Assembly: GCA_015258065.1 (NCBI GenBank)
Contig: JABZIZ010000004.1
Span: forward strand, 124,001-188,000
Source: Lachnospiraceae bacterium
GTDB taxonomy: Bacteria; Bacillota; Clostridia; Lachnospirales; Lachnospiraceae
Direction of reading: 5' to 3'
DNA: 64,000 nucleotides
This document shows positions 1-8,052 of this stretch, piece after piece. Under the pieces are notes generated by a model that made no database searches, was not told where the DNA came from, and worked only from the letters and a program-made list of their open reading frames with translations. Numbering within the stretch: position 1 is the stretch's first letter; each line of letters opens with the position of its first letter. A program made the position numbers and the translations under genes.

Positions 1-1
1 G

Positions 2-1759
2 GAAGAGCTGTTGTCTGCATCCAGAAGCGCCTTACGGAGGCTGACTTCTTTTACGGAAAAACAGGGAGCAGATGCCCTTGTTTTTGTCGGCCTTCCCCTG
101 GAAGTGGAGGGGAAGCTATACAACTGTGCGGCAGCGTTGCAATCCGGTCGCATATTGGCTTTTATTCCGAAGCAGCACCTCCCCAACTATGCGGAGTTCA
201 ATGAGGTTCGCTATTTTGCCAGAGGAGAAGAAGAGGTGATTCCCCTTCTATTTGAAGGAGAGGAAATTCCTTTCGGTGCGGGATTGCTCTTGTGTGCGCA
301 GGCTGAACCAGGAGGCAGTGTACCTCCTGCGGTGGTTGGCTGCGAAATCTGTGAGGATGTGTGGGTGGCAGAAGCACCGAATATTGCCCTTGCCGCATCC
401 GGAGCAAACATCATGGTCAACCTTTCCGCTTCGAATGAAGTGATTGGGAAGGAAACTTACCGGAGAGAATTGATTACCAATACCTCTGCCCGCCTGATCG
501 CCGGATACCTCTATGCGACGGCGGGAGAGGGAGAATCAACCCAGGATGCGGTTTTTTCCGGTCACAATATGATCGCAGACAACGGCCATCTGCTTGCGGA
601 AAGCAGGCTGTTTCAAAACGGGATCATTTATGGGGAAATCGATGTCAACAGTCTGAATTTGAGTAGGCGCAGAAATACCACCTGTGTCACTTCGCCTCTC
701 AGTCCGTATGTGAGAATTCCTTTTTTCCTGAAAGAGGAGGAGACCGCTCTCACGAGGGAGTACGGCAAACTTCCCTTTGTTCCGGAGGAAGAGGGAGATC
801 TGGAAAAGAGGTGTGAAGAGATTCTACTCATGCAGTCGCAGGGCCTAAAGTCAAGGATTGCGCACATTCACACGCAAAGGGCGGTACTGGGACTCTCCGG
901 AGGATTGGATTCCACGCTGGCGCTTTTGGTTGCCGTCAGGGCCTTTGATCTTCTTGGACTTAGCCGTGACGGGATTCTTGCCGTAACCATGCCCTGTTTC
1001 GGCACCACGGACAGAACCTATCAGAATGCCTGCAAGATGGCGAAGGCACTCGGGGTGACGTTAAAAGAAGTGAATATCAAAGAAGCGGTTTCACTTCACT
1101 TCCGCGATATCGGCCAGGATCCGGAAAAACAGGACGTCACCTTTGAAAATGCACAGGCCAGAGAGCGGACGCAGGTGCTAATGGATCTGGCAAACCAGTG
1201 CGGCGGACTGGTCGTCGGTACGGGAGACCTTTCGGAACTGGCGCTGGGATGGGCAACGTACAATGGCGATCACATGTCGATGTACGGTGTGAATGCCGGC
1301 ATTCCCAAGACGCTGGTCAGACATCTGGTCTTCTATTATGCGAACACCTGTGGCGATACGGAACTTTCGGCCGTACTTCAGGATGTGCTGCACACACCGG
1401 TTTCTCCGGAACTGGTAGCGCCGAAGAATGGCGAAATCGTCCAAAAGACGGAGGATTTGGTCGGTCCTTATGAGCTGCATGACTTCTTCCTGTATTATAT
1501 GTTGCGCTGCGGCTTTCCTCCGCGCAAGCTCTATCGGATCGCCTGCAGATCCTTTGCAGGGGCCTATGAAAAAGAAACGATATTGAAATGGATGAAGGTT
1601 TTCTATCGGAGGTTTTTTGCCCAGCAGTTTAAACGCAGCTGCCTGCCGGACGGGCCGAAAATCGGAAGCGTTTCGCTCTCTCCCAGAACGGATCTGCGGA
1701 TGCCCTCCGATGCCAGCGCCACTCTCTGGCTAAAAGAGGTAGAGGCGTTAGAGGGGTAA
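2..1759 (+). CDS. nadE: Glutamine-dependent NAD+ synthetase (5' end outside window)
   Basis: This enzyme makes NAD+ from nicotinic acid adenine dinucleotide, ATP and ammonia released from glutamine; it acts in the cytosol as the last step of NAD synthesis. The frame is open from the first bases, so the true start lies upstream. About 585 codons are visible, against roughly 640 residues for clostridial two-domain NadE. The first half is a nitrilase-type glutaminase: the lysine region reads FIPKQHLPNY and the nucleophile cysteine sits in GCEICEDVW. The second half is the synthetase with the ATP loop LGLSGGLDSTLAL and the conserved GDLSELALGWATYNGDHM. It converges on dapF, and no clear terminator was seen between them. 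The identification is secure; only the start is missing. Confidence 0.95.
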   Translation, partial: EELLSASRSALRRLTSFTEKQGADALVFVGLPLEVEGKLYNCAAALQSGRILAFIPKQHLPNYAEFNEVRYFARGEEEVIPLLFEGEEIPFGAGLLLCAQAEPGGSVPPAVVGCEICEDVWVAEAPNIALAASGANIMVNLSASNEVIGKETYRRELITNTSARLIAGYLYATAGEGESTQDAVFSGHNMIADNGHLLAESRLFQNGIIYGEIDVNSLNLSRRRNTTCVTSPLSPYVRIPFFLKEEETALTREYGKLPFVPEEEGDLEKRCEEILLMQSQGLKSRIAHIHTQRAVLGLSGGLDSTLALLVAVRAFDLLGLSRDGILAVTMPCFGTTDRTYQNACKMAKALGVTLKEVNIKEAVSLHFRDIGQDPEKQDVTFENAQARERTQVLMDLANQCGGLVVGTGDLSELALGWATYNGDHMSMYGVNAGIPKTLVRHLVFYYANTCGDTELSAVLQDVLHTPVSPELVAPKNGEIVQKTEDLVGPYELHDFFLYYMLRCGFPPRKLYRIACRSFAGAYEKETILKWMKVFYRRFFAQQFKRSCLPDGPKIGSVSLSPRTDLRMPSDASATLWLKEVEALEG

Positions 1760-1828
1760 AAAGAGTGCGGTAAGGGTCTGCTTTGCTTAAAATTGCATCA
1801 TCAGTTGTAGCAGTGAGTGCTTCAAATC

Positions 1829-2806
1829 TCAAACAAAGGAAGCTGCGGCTTCCTCCTCAAATGCAAGATCCCCTTCAAACACCGTCTTCGCGGGTCCGCT
1901 TAAGAAGATGGTGTTTTTGGTTTCATCAAAGGTGCAGGTGAGACGGCCTCCCCGGACTTCGATGGTCAGCTGACGGTTCGTCAGTCCGTTCAAAACGCAG
2001 GCGGCAGTGACGGCACAGCAGCCGGTTCCGCAGGCAAGTGTCTCCCCGCTCCCGCGCTCATAGACACGCATTCTGGCAAGGGAAGGGCTCATCACCTGCA
2101 CGAATTCCGTATTCACCCGCTCGGGGAAATACGGATGGGACTCAAAAGAAGGACCGATTACATCCAGGGGAAACTGCGCAAGGTCAATGCTGTTGTCTAG
2201 GAAAACAACCGCATGCGGATTCCCCATGGAGACCGCGTTGAAAAAATATTCTTTGCCATCCACATGAATGGGGCAGGAGAGGACGGCATCCGGAAAAAGG
2301 GAGCGCAGCTTAGGATCCCTTGCGACAGGAGAAGTCTTTCTGCCCGCATAGACATCTTCTTCCGCGCGCAGGTGCGATTCCGGAAGTTTTAAAGGGATTT
2401 GTTCCGGCGTAAAAATGGGCGTCCCCATATTGACAGTGGCGGTGTCCACCTGCCCGTCTGCACCGATGTGTAGGCTAAGGAGATGGGGGACGCCACAGCT
2501 TGTGATCACGACTTCGGTTTTGGTGGTCAGACCGTGGTCATACACGTATTTCCCTACGCAGCGGATGCCGTTGCCGCACATTTTTCCCCGCGAGCCATCG
2601 GCATTGTACATTTCCATTTCGAAATCGCCGTCTTCTTTTGGCAGCCTTCGGATCAGGATGACACCATCTCCTCCGATGCCGAAGTGACGGTCAGAAAGGA
2701 ATCGGATGAGCCGTTCCTTTGTCTCTTTGTCTTCCGGGATGGATTCGATGTCTGCATTGATATAGATATAGTCGTTTCCACAGCCGTGCATTTTGGTAAA
2801 GTGCAT
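1829..2806 (-). CDS. dapF: Diaminopimelate epimerase
   Basis: DapF converts LL- to meso-diaminopimelate, the precursor of lysine and of peptidoglycan cross-links. The two catalytic cysteines are visible in their usual contexts: C77 in GSRGKMCGNGIRC and C259 in GSGETLACGTGCC. The N terminus MHFTKMHGCGNDYIY is typical and follows an AAGGAGACC ribosome binding site, which fixes the start. At 325 residues it is longer than the usual 270-280. The extra length falls near residues 140-180, in a charged stretch with little resemblance to the core. It lies 57 bp downstream of the ATPase gene on the same strand and could be read through from it. Confidence 0.95.
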   Translation of the reverse strand: MHFTKMHGCGNDYIYINADIESIPEDKETKERLIRFLSDRHFGIGGDGVILIRRLPKEDGDFEMEMYNADGSRGKMCGNGIRCVGKYVYDHGLTTKTEVVITSCGVPHLLSLHIGADGQVDTATVNMGTPIFTPEQIPLKLPESHLRAEEDVYAGRKTSPVARDPKLRSLFPDAVLSCPIHVDGKEYFFNAVSMGNPHAVVFLDNSIDLAQFPLDVIGPSFESHPYFPERVNTEFVQVMSPSLARMRVYERGSGETLACGTGCCAVTAACVLNGLTNRQLTIEVRGGRLTCTFDETKNTIFLSGPAKTVFEGDLAFEEEAAASFV

Positions 2807-2863
2807 AAGGGTCTCCTTTTAGTGTGATGATGTAGTGTGTATCGTAACTTGTTTTACTGCCAT

Positions 2864-4018
2864 TTACGTCTCCAGGCTTTTGATGATACTCTTTTGCAAG
2901 TTCATCAATGACTTATATTTCGGTGCGGTTCCTCCGAGAGAATCACTCTGATATACTTCACTTTTCCTTATATCATTCCTTTTCAGAAATGCGTTTAGAT
3001 TATCTACCGTTAAACCATGATCACTTCTTGTGATAAATACCGCATCATTCCGCTCAAGCTCATCTAGAAGTTCCGGATAATGCGTGGAGAATAGAATCAC
3101 AGCTCCTTTGGGATTGGTTCTTTTATTCATAAACAATCGAAGCAAAGCAGAAACCAATTCTCGGTTAAAATGATTTTCTACTTCATCGACGATGAAATAG
3201 CCGCCTTTTTTCAGAACCCGCAAAGCATCTGAGAACACTCTTACTCCCTTCACCGTGCCGGAGGAAAGAAATACATTCAGTTCTGACGGGTTCAAAAGAA
3301 CCATCTCTTTCTGCTGATAGAATTTTAATCTGGTAATAACTTTATCGTTGACGTTTTCTATGTTGATATATTCTATTGTGGGATCCAGCAGTGAAATGAT
3401 TTCAGTAGGAACAGAGCCTCCCTCGGGAAGAAATAAGTTGAAATTGGTAAAAAAAGCGAGGTCAACAAACATATGCCCATCTTTCATCTGCTTGTTAACC
3501 GCAATCATTATACTGACATCATCCGGAAGATATTCATCCGTTTGATCACGAACTCTAACGGGAGTGATACCATCAAATGCAAAAAGATTTGTCTTATTGA
3601 TCTTGCTGGTTACTGGTTTCCTCCATAATTTTTCTGCCAAAATTTTTACGCTGTTGCTGCCGTCTTCTTTCTTGGTCCTGCAAATTTCACTTGTAAGATG
3701 AAAGATTTTTTTATCGGCAAAAAAATCAATGTCAATGATCGCATGACCATTTTCATCTAAAATTTGAGGAACAAAATCTGCAGAGAGCGGAGCGGCCCCC
3801 AGTAAGAAATTGGTAAAAGTGACCACCTTCAATGCAGTCGTCTTTCCGGAAGCGTTGATTCCTGCAAAAGCCTCTACTGTATTCACGTAGATATTTCCAA
3901 ATAAATGGAAGACGGAATCCATATGTGTGGTCTGCACTCTTTGAACAGCAATAAAGGAAATATCAAATGAATTTTTGTATAGTGGCAGCCCATTGATCTT
4001 TATTCTTAAAATCTTCAT
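2864..4018 (-). CDS. Orphan AAA-family ATPase (AAA_15/AAA_21 type)
   Basis: A 384-residue SMC/ABC-like ATPase of the AAA_15/AAA_21 group. Motifs in order are Walker A AFAGINASGKTTALK near residue 50, a signature-like NVFLSSGTVKGVRVF, Walker B YFIVDEVENHF and the switch histidine in ILFSTHYPELLD. The C terminus is short, with no TOPRIM nuclease domain visible, so it is not a complete OLD nuclease. Solitary proteins of this type often sit in phage-defence or abortive-infection loci, but here the neighbours are dapF and sugar genes and no partner is visible. I chose the ATG at 4018, preceded by GGGTGAT; a GTG at 4027 is an alternative. Its substrate is unknown. The intergenic DNA upstream is AT-rich compared with the sugar genes that follow. 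Confidence 0.8.
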   Translation of the reverse strand: MKILRIKINGLPLYKNSFDISFIAVQRVQTTHMDSVFHLFGNIYVNTVEAFAGINASGKTTALKVVTFTNFLLGAAPLSADFVPQILDENGHAIIDIDFFADKKIFHLTSEICRTKKEDGSNSVKILAEKLWRKPVTSKINKTNLFAFDGITPVRVRDQTDEYLPDDVSIMIAVNKQMKDGHMFVDLAFFTNFNLFLPEGGSVPTEIISLLDPTIEYINIENVNDKVITRLKFYQQKEMVLLNPSELNVFLSSGTVKGVRVFSDALRVLKKGGYFIVDEVENHFNRELVSALLRLFMNKRTNPKGAVILFSTHYPELLDELERNDAVFITRSDHGLTVDNLNAFLKRNDIRKSEVYQSDSLGGTAPKYKSLMNLQKSIIKSLET

Positions 4019-4070
4019 CAATATCACCCATATAAAAACAAATAAGACGTTAATAGGGTTCTTATCATCT

Positions 4071-4099
4071 ACGATAACATAGTAAAATCATAGCTGCAA
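4071..4099 (-). promoter_or_regulatory. Candidate promoter of the AAA ATPase gene
   Basis: On the minus strand TTGCAG (4094-4099) is followed after 17 bp by TATCGT (4071-4076). The boxes are only partial matches to the sigma-A consensus, but the position, about 55 bp before the start codon in AT-rich DNA, fits. Confidence 0.35.
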
Positions 4100-4137
4100 C
4101 AAATATTTCGTTTTTTCTCGCCCCTCCTCAAAACCCT

Positions 4138-4166
4138 TTGACCATCCTCCGAAAATATGCCAAAAT
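4138..4166 (+). promoter_or_regulatory. Candidate promoter of the alpha-glucosidase/sugar locus
   Basis: TTGACC (4138-4143), a 17-bp spacer and CAAAAT (4161-4166) form a reasonable sigma-A promoter. It would give a leader of about 105 nt before the ATG at 4281. Confidence 0.45.
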
Positions 4167-4214
4167 ACCGTACATAGGGCTTCTGAGAGCAAAAACGGGA
4201 GGCAGATGCGTGAC

Positions 4215-4226
4215 TGCCGTACGGCA
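4215..4226. promoter_or_regulatory. Perfect 12-bp palindrome in the GH13 leader
   Basis: TGCCGTACGGCA reads the same on both strands and lies about 45 bp downstream of the predicted start of transcription. Related half-sites occur close by (ACCGTAC near 4167 and CCATACGG near 4229). This fits an operator for a sugar-responsive repressor, but no regulator gene is adjacent and the assignment is an inference. Confidence 0.35.
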
Positions 4227-4280
4227 AACCATACGGGATCTCAGTCTGTCCTTCGGTGATCGGGGGCGGAAAGGAAATTT

Positions 4281-5959
4281 ATGGCGGAAGAAAAACAGGT
4301 GTGGTGGAAAGAGGCGGTGATTTACCAGATTTATCCCCGCTCTTTTCAGGATTCGGATGGGGACGGAATCGGCGATTTGAACGGGATTACAAGGAGGCTG
4401 CCCTATCTGGAAAAGCTGGGGGTGGATTGCTGTGGCTCTCCCCCATTTATCGGTCGCCCAATGACGACAACGGATATGACATCTCCGATTATCGCGACAT
4501 TATGACGGAATTCGGAACCATGGAGGACTTTGATCATCTGCTGGCAGAAGCACATGCCCAGCATTTGAAGATCGTAATGGATCTGGTGGTCAATCATACT
4601 TCGGATGAGCATGCGTGGTTTATTGAGAGTAGGAAGGCAAAGGAGAGTCCCTATCGCGATTATTATATCTGGAAGGATGGGAAGGACGGGGAGGAGCCAA
4701 ATAACTGGGGATCCTGGTTTGGCGGCAGTGCCTGGCAGAAGGACGAAAAAAGCGGACAATATTACCTCCACTGTTTTTCTAAGAAGCAACCGGATCTGAA
4801 CTGGGAGAATCCAAAAGTCAGAGAAGAAGTCTTCGATATGATGAACTGGTGGTGTGAGAAGGGAATTGACGGCTTTCGGATGGATGTCATTTCCATGATC
4901 AGCAAGGATCCGTCTTATCCGGACGGCAAGGTGAGTGACGGTGTTTACGGAGATTTGTCTCCCTATGTCTGCAACGGTCCGCGGGTACATGAATATTTAC
5001 AGGAGATGAACCGGAAGGTTTTGTCGAAATACGACCTGCTCACCGTCGGAGAGACGCCGTCGGTCACCGTTTCAGAAGCCAAAAAGTATGCAAACAAGGA
5101 GGGAACAGAGCTGAATATGGTCTTTCAGTTCGAGCATACGGACGGAGCGGCGAATTCCAGGGCGGTGATCGGGAAGTGGACGAAGACGCCTCCGGAACTG
5201 CCTTATATTCGGGGGATTCTCAATAAATGGCAGACAGGGCTGGAGGGAAGCGCCTGGGGAAGTCTCTACTGGGACAATCACGATCAGCCGCGCGCGGTCT
5301 CCCGCTTCGGAAATGACGATCCGAAGTGGCGGGTACTTTCCGCCAAGATGCTGGCGAGCGTCCTGCATCTGATGAAGGGGACGCCCTATATTTATCAGGG
5401 AGAAGAGATCGGCATGACCAATCTGCCCTTTCATTCACTGGAAGATTGTGCGGATATTGAGGAAATCAATGCCTATCATCAGTATGTAGAGGAACATCAT
5501 CTCGTGGACAGTAAGACGCTGCTTGCCTGTTTTTCTACCGTGGCAAGGGACAACGCACGCTCGCCCATGCAGTGGGATGAAACGGAAAATGCGGGCTTTA
5601 CCGCCGGCAAGCCGTGGTATCGCGTCAATCCGAATTACAAAGAAATCAACGTGGAAGCAGCACTGCAGGATCCGGATTCCATTTTTTATTACTACCAGAA
5701 ACTGATCCGGTTAAGGCACCGGGAAAAGATCGTTGTCTACGGACGCTTCGTGCCGCTTTTGGAAGAAAGCGAAGAAATCTATGCTTATCGCAGAGAGTAC
5801 GAGGGACAGACGCTCCTTGTGGCGGCGAATTGGACAGAAAGAGAAGTGGATTGTACACTTTTTGACAAAGCAGAGGGAAAAGAGCTGATTTCCAATCACC
5901 AAGATCATCAGAAGGGGATTCTGCAGCCGTATGAAGCCAGAGCGGTTTTGGAACCCTGA
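4281..5959 (+). pseudogene. GH13 oligo-1,6-glucosidase/alpha-glucosidase broken by a one-base frameshift
   Basis: The intact enzyme would release glucose from isomalto-oligosaccharides or short alpha-glucans in the cytosol. The first 49 codons (MAEEKQVWWKEAVIYQIYPRSF onward, to LEKLGVD) are in the frame of 4281. The sequence then continues as LLWLSPIYRSPNDDNGYDI in the next frame. GAT at 4425-4427 must be followed by six bases before TGG at 4433, and only five are present, so one base, probably a T, is missing near 4428. Downstream the protein is complete: QPDLNWE, the nucleophile in GIDGFRMDVIS, the acid in TVGETPS and the third aspartate in WDNHDQPR. The valine after the nucleophile motif is usual for alpha-1,6 specificity. 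The ribosome binding site AAAGGAAATTT precedes 4281. It is either a recent pseudogene or a sequencing error. Confidence 0.85.
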
Positions 5960-6014
5960 CGAGGGAACGTTACGCAGGAAGGGAGCGGGATGTAAAAGGC
6001 AGAAATCGATTTCT

Positions 6015-6065
6015 TTCCCTGAAGAGCGGGAAGGAATCCGTTCCCTGAAGAGCGGGAAGGAATCC
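6015..6065. repeat. 26-bp direct tandem duplication between the two GH13 genes
   Basis: The unit starting TTCCCTGAAGAGCGGGAAGG occupies 6015-6040, and a perfect second copy of its first 25 bases occupies 6041-6065. It lies in the short gap after the first alpha-glucosidase. The identical copies suggest a recent slippage event. Confidence 0.9.
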
Positions 6066-6112
6066 AATCAGACTAGGAACAGATATAGGATATCAAAAAA
6101 GAGGAGAATATC

Positions 6113-7786
6113 ATGAAAAGACAGTGGTGGCATAACGGTACCGCCTATCAGATTTATCCGAAGAGTTTCTGTGATTCCAACGGAGACGGCATCGGGGATC
6201 TGCAGGGCATTATCAGCAAACTCGATTATTTAAAGGATCTGGGAGTCGATATCATCTGGCTCTCGCCGATCTATGTCTCTCCTCTGGCGGACGAGGGCTA
6301 TGACATTGCCGACTATTATGACATTGACCCGCGTTTCGGAACGCTGGAGGATATGGACGAGCTTTTGAAACAGGCGCATGCAAGGAAGATGCATATCCTG
6401 ATGGATCTGGTTGTGAATCACTGTTCCGATGAAAATGAGTGGTTTAAGAAGGCGTGCGAGGACCCGGAAGGGACGTACGGAAAGTATTTTTATCTGGAGC
6501 ATACGAAGGATAAAAAGAGCCTCAGCAATATGAGATCCTACTTCGGCGGTTCGGTCTGGGAAGAGCTTCCGGGGCAGAAGGACTGGTATTATCTGCATCT
6601 TTTTCACAAGAAACAGCCGGATCTGAACTGGGAGAATCCCGTCCTTCGGGAGGAAGTGTACAAGATGGTCAACTGGTGGCTGGAAAGGGGCGTGGACGGC
6701 TTCCGGCTGGATGCCATTATCAACATCAAGAAGGCGCTTCCGTTTAAGAATTATCCGGCAGATAGGGAGGACGGTCTGGCCACCTGTACTGCAATGATCA
6801 AGGAAGCGGAAGGCGTCGGCGACTTTTTGACCGAGTTAAAAGAGAGGTGCTTTACGCCGCATCATGCCTTTACGGTCGGAGAGGTGTTTGAAGAAAAGCC
6901 GGATGCGATCCGGGATTTCATCGGCGATGGCGGCTATTTTAATTCCATGTATGACTTCGGCCCGGTCGGGTTTGGCTGGAGCGATAAGGGTTGGTGGGAT
7001 TACAAGGACATTACACCGGATGATTACAAGGCCTGTGTTTTTTCCACGCAGAAAAAAGTGGCGGACATCGGCATGATCTCCAACATCATCGAAAACCATG
7101 ATGAGCCCAGGGGGGTCTCCCATTATATTCCGGAGGGGGATCAGTCTCCTGAGAGCAAAAAAATGCTGGCAACCCTCTATTTTCTCTTAAAGGGTCTTCC
7201 CTGGATTTATCAGGGGCAGGAAATCGGGATGGAGAATGTGAAAGTTTCCTCCATTGACGAGGTGGACGACATCAGTTCGATCGGGGAATACAAGGTGGCG
7301 CTGGAGGCGGGATTAACCAGGGAGGAAGCGCTTCGAGCGGTGGAAAAATACGGCAGAGACAATGCCAGAACGCCGTTCCAGTGGGACGACGGAAAAGAAG
7401 CCGGCTTTACCACCGGCAAACCCTGGCTTCGCGTCAATCCCAATAAGGACCGCATCAATTTAAAGAGCCAGAGGAACGATCCGCAGTCGGTCTATCAGTA
7501 TTACCGGAAGCTGACGAGGCTCAAAAAGGATCCTGCCTATACGGAGGTGCTCACTTACGGGGAGCTGGTGCCCTATCTGGAAGAGCGGCCTCATGTGATG
7601 GCTTATTTGAGAAAAAATGAGGAACAGAAGCTGCTTGTGATTGCCAATTTCCAAAAGGAACCGCAAACACTGCCGCTACCCGCTGAAGTGAAGAAGGTGG
7701 TGCTGTCTTCCGGCGGAGAAGTGAAGATTCAGGGGAGAGAGGCGGTCATGGAAGGCTACCAGGCGCTGGTGTTGGAGCTGGTCTAA
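6113..7786 (+). CDS. GH13 alpha-glucosidase (oligo-1,6-glucosidase family)
   Basis: A 557-residue cytosolic glycosidase of the oligo-1,6-glucosidase/dextran glucosidase/trehalulose hydrolase group. The four GH13 regions are visible: DLVVNHCSDE, the nucleophile in GVDGFRLDAII, the acid in TVGEVFEE and IENHDEPRG; QPDLNWE is also present. Alanine follows the nucleophile aspartate where the upstream paralogue has valine, so linkage preference may differ between the two. There is no signal peptide, so its substrate must be imported, which fits the downstream ABC importer. The ribosome binding site is AAAAGAGGAGAATATC. With the upstream copy frameshifted, this is the only intact alpha-glucosidase here. 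Confidence 0.9.
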   Translation: MKRQWWHNGTAYQIYPKSFCDSNGDGIGDLQGIISKLDYLKDLGVDIIWLSPIYVSPLADEGYDIADYYDIDPRFGTLEDMDELLKQAHARKMHILMDLVVNHCSDENEWFKKACEDPEGTYGKYFYLEHTKDKKSLSNMRSYFGGSVWEELPGQKDWYYLHLFHKKQPDLNWENPVLREEVYKMVNWWLERGVDGFRLDAIINIKKALPFKNYPADREDGLATCTAMIKEAEGVGDFLTELKERCFTPHHAFTVGEVFEEKPDAIRDFIGDGGYFNSMYDFGPVGFGWSDKGWWDYKDITPDDYKACVFSTQKKVADIGMISNIIENHDEPRGVSHYIPEGDQSPESKKMLATLYFLLKGLPWIYQGQEIGMENVKVSSIDEVDDISSIGEYKVALEAGLTREEALRAVEKYGRDNARTPFQWDDGKEAGFTTGKPWLRVNPNKDRINLKSQRNDPQSVYQYYRKLTRLKKDPAYTEVLTYGELVPYLEERPHVMAYLRKNEEQKLLVIANFQKEPQTLPLPAEVKKVVLSSGGEVKIQGREAVMEGYQALVLELV

Positions 7787-7936
7787 TGGCGTTGAGCAAA
7801 CCGGCAGAATCAAATCGGCGAGATCAAACCGGTGTGAGTCGCAGGATGCGTGACAGTCTAGCGGACCTAAGGGCGTGGGTTGGCCGCTATGTGTCGGGGA
7901 ATGCAAGGATACCGGTTGATCGAAGGGGCATGGAAA

Positions 7937-7972
7937 ATATGCACAGAAATAGAGAAATATTTTTGTGCATAT
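7937..7972. promoter_or_regulatory. 14-bp inverted repeat upstream of the sugar ABC operon promoter
   Basis: Arms ATATGCACAGAAAT (7937-7950) and ATTTTTGTGCATAT (7959-7972) are complementary except at one position, with an 8-nt spacer. The repeat ends eight bases before the predicted -35 box. The long arms suggest a dimeric regulator binding site, possibly an activator site given its position. The regulator is not in the window. Confidence 0.5.
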
Positions 7973-7979
7973 CGTGTGA

Positions 7980-8008
7980 TTGACGGTCAATTTTACCAAA
8001 GGTAAACT
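7980..8008 (+). promoter_or_regulatory. Promoter of the sugar ABC transporter operon
   Basis: TTGACG (7980-7985), a 17-bp spacer and TAAACT (8003-8008) lie about 45 bp before the substrate-binding protein gene. A second, smaller palindrome, TTTACC-AAA-GGTAAA at 7992-8006, overlaps the spacer and -10 box. A repressor bound there would block RNA polymerase. Confidence 0.5.
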
Positions 8009-8052
8009 GGATAGCATAATGCAATTGTACGGTTTCCTTAAAAGGAGGGAGT

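Noticed and set aside
4256..4426. A longer open frame beginning at 4256 in front of the first GH13 gene.
   Set aside because: Its first 57 codons have no family resemblance and are the out-of-frame reading of the true N terminus coded from 4281.
7859..7889. A TAGCGG/CCGCTA hairpin as terminator of the second alpha-glucosidase.
   Set aside because: The stem is interrupted, the loop is long and no T run follows.
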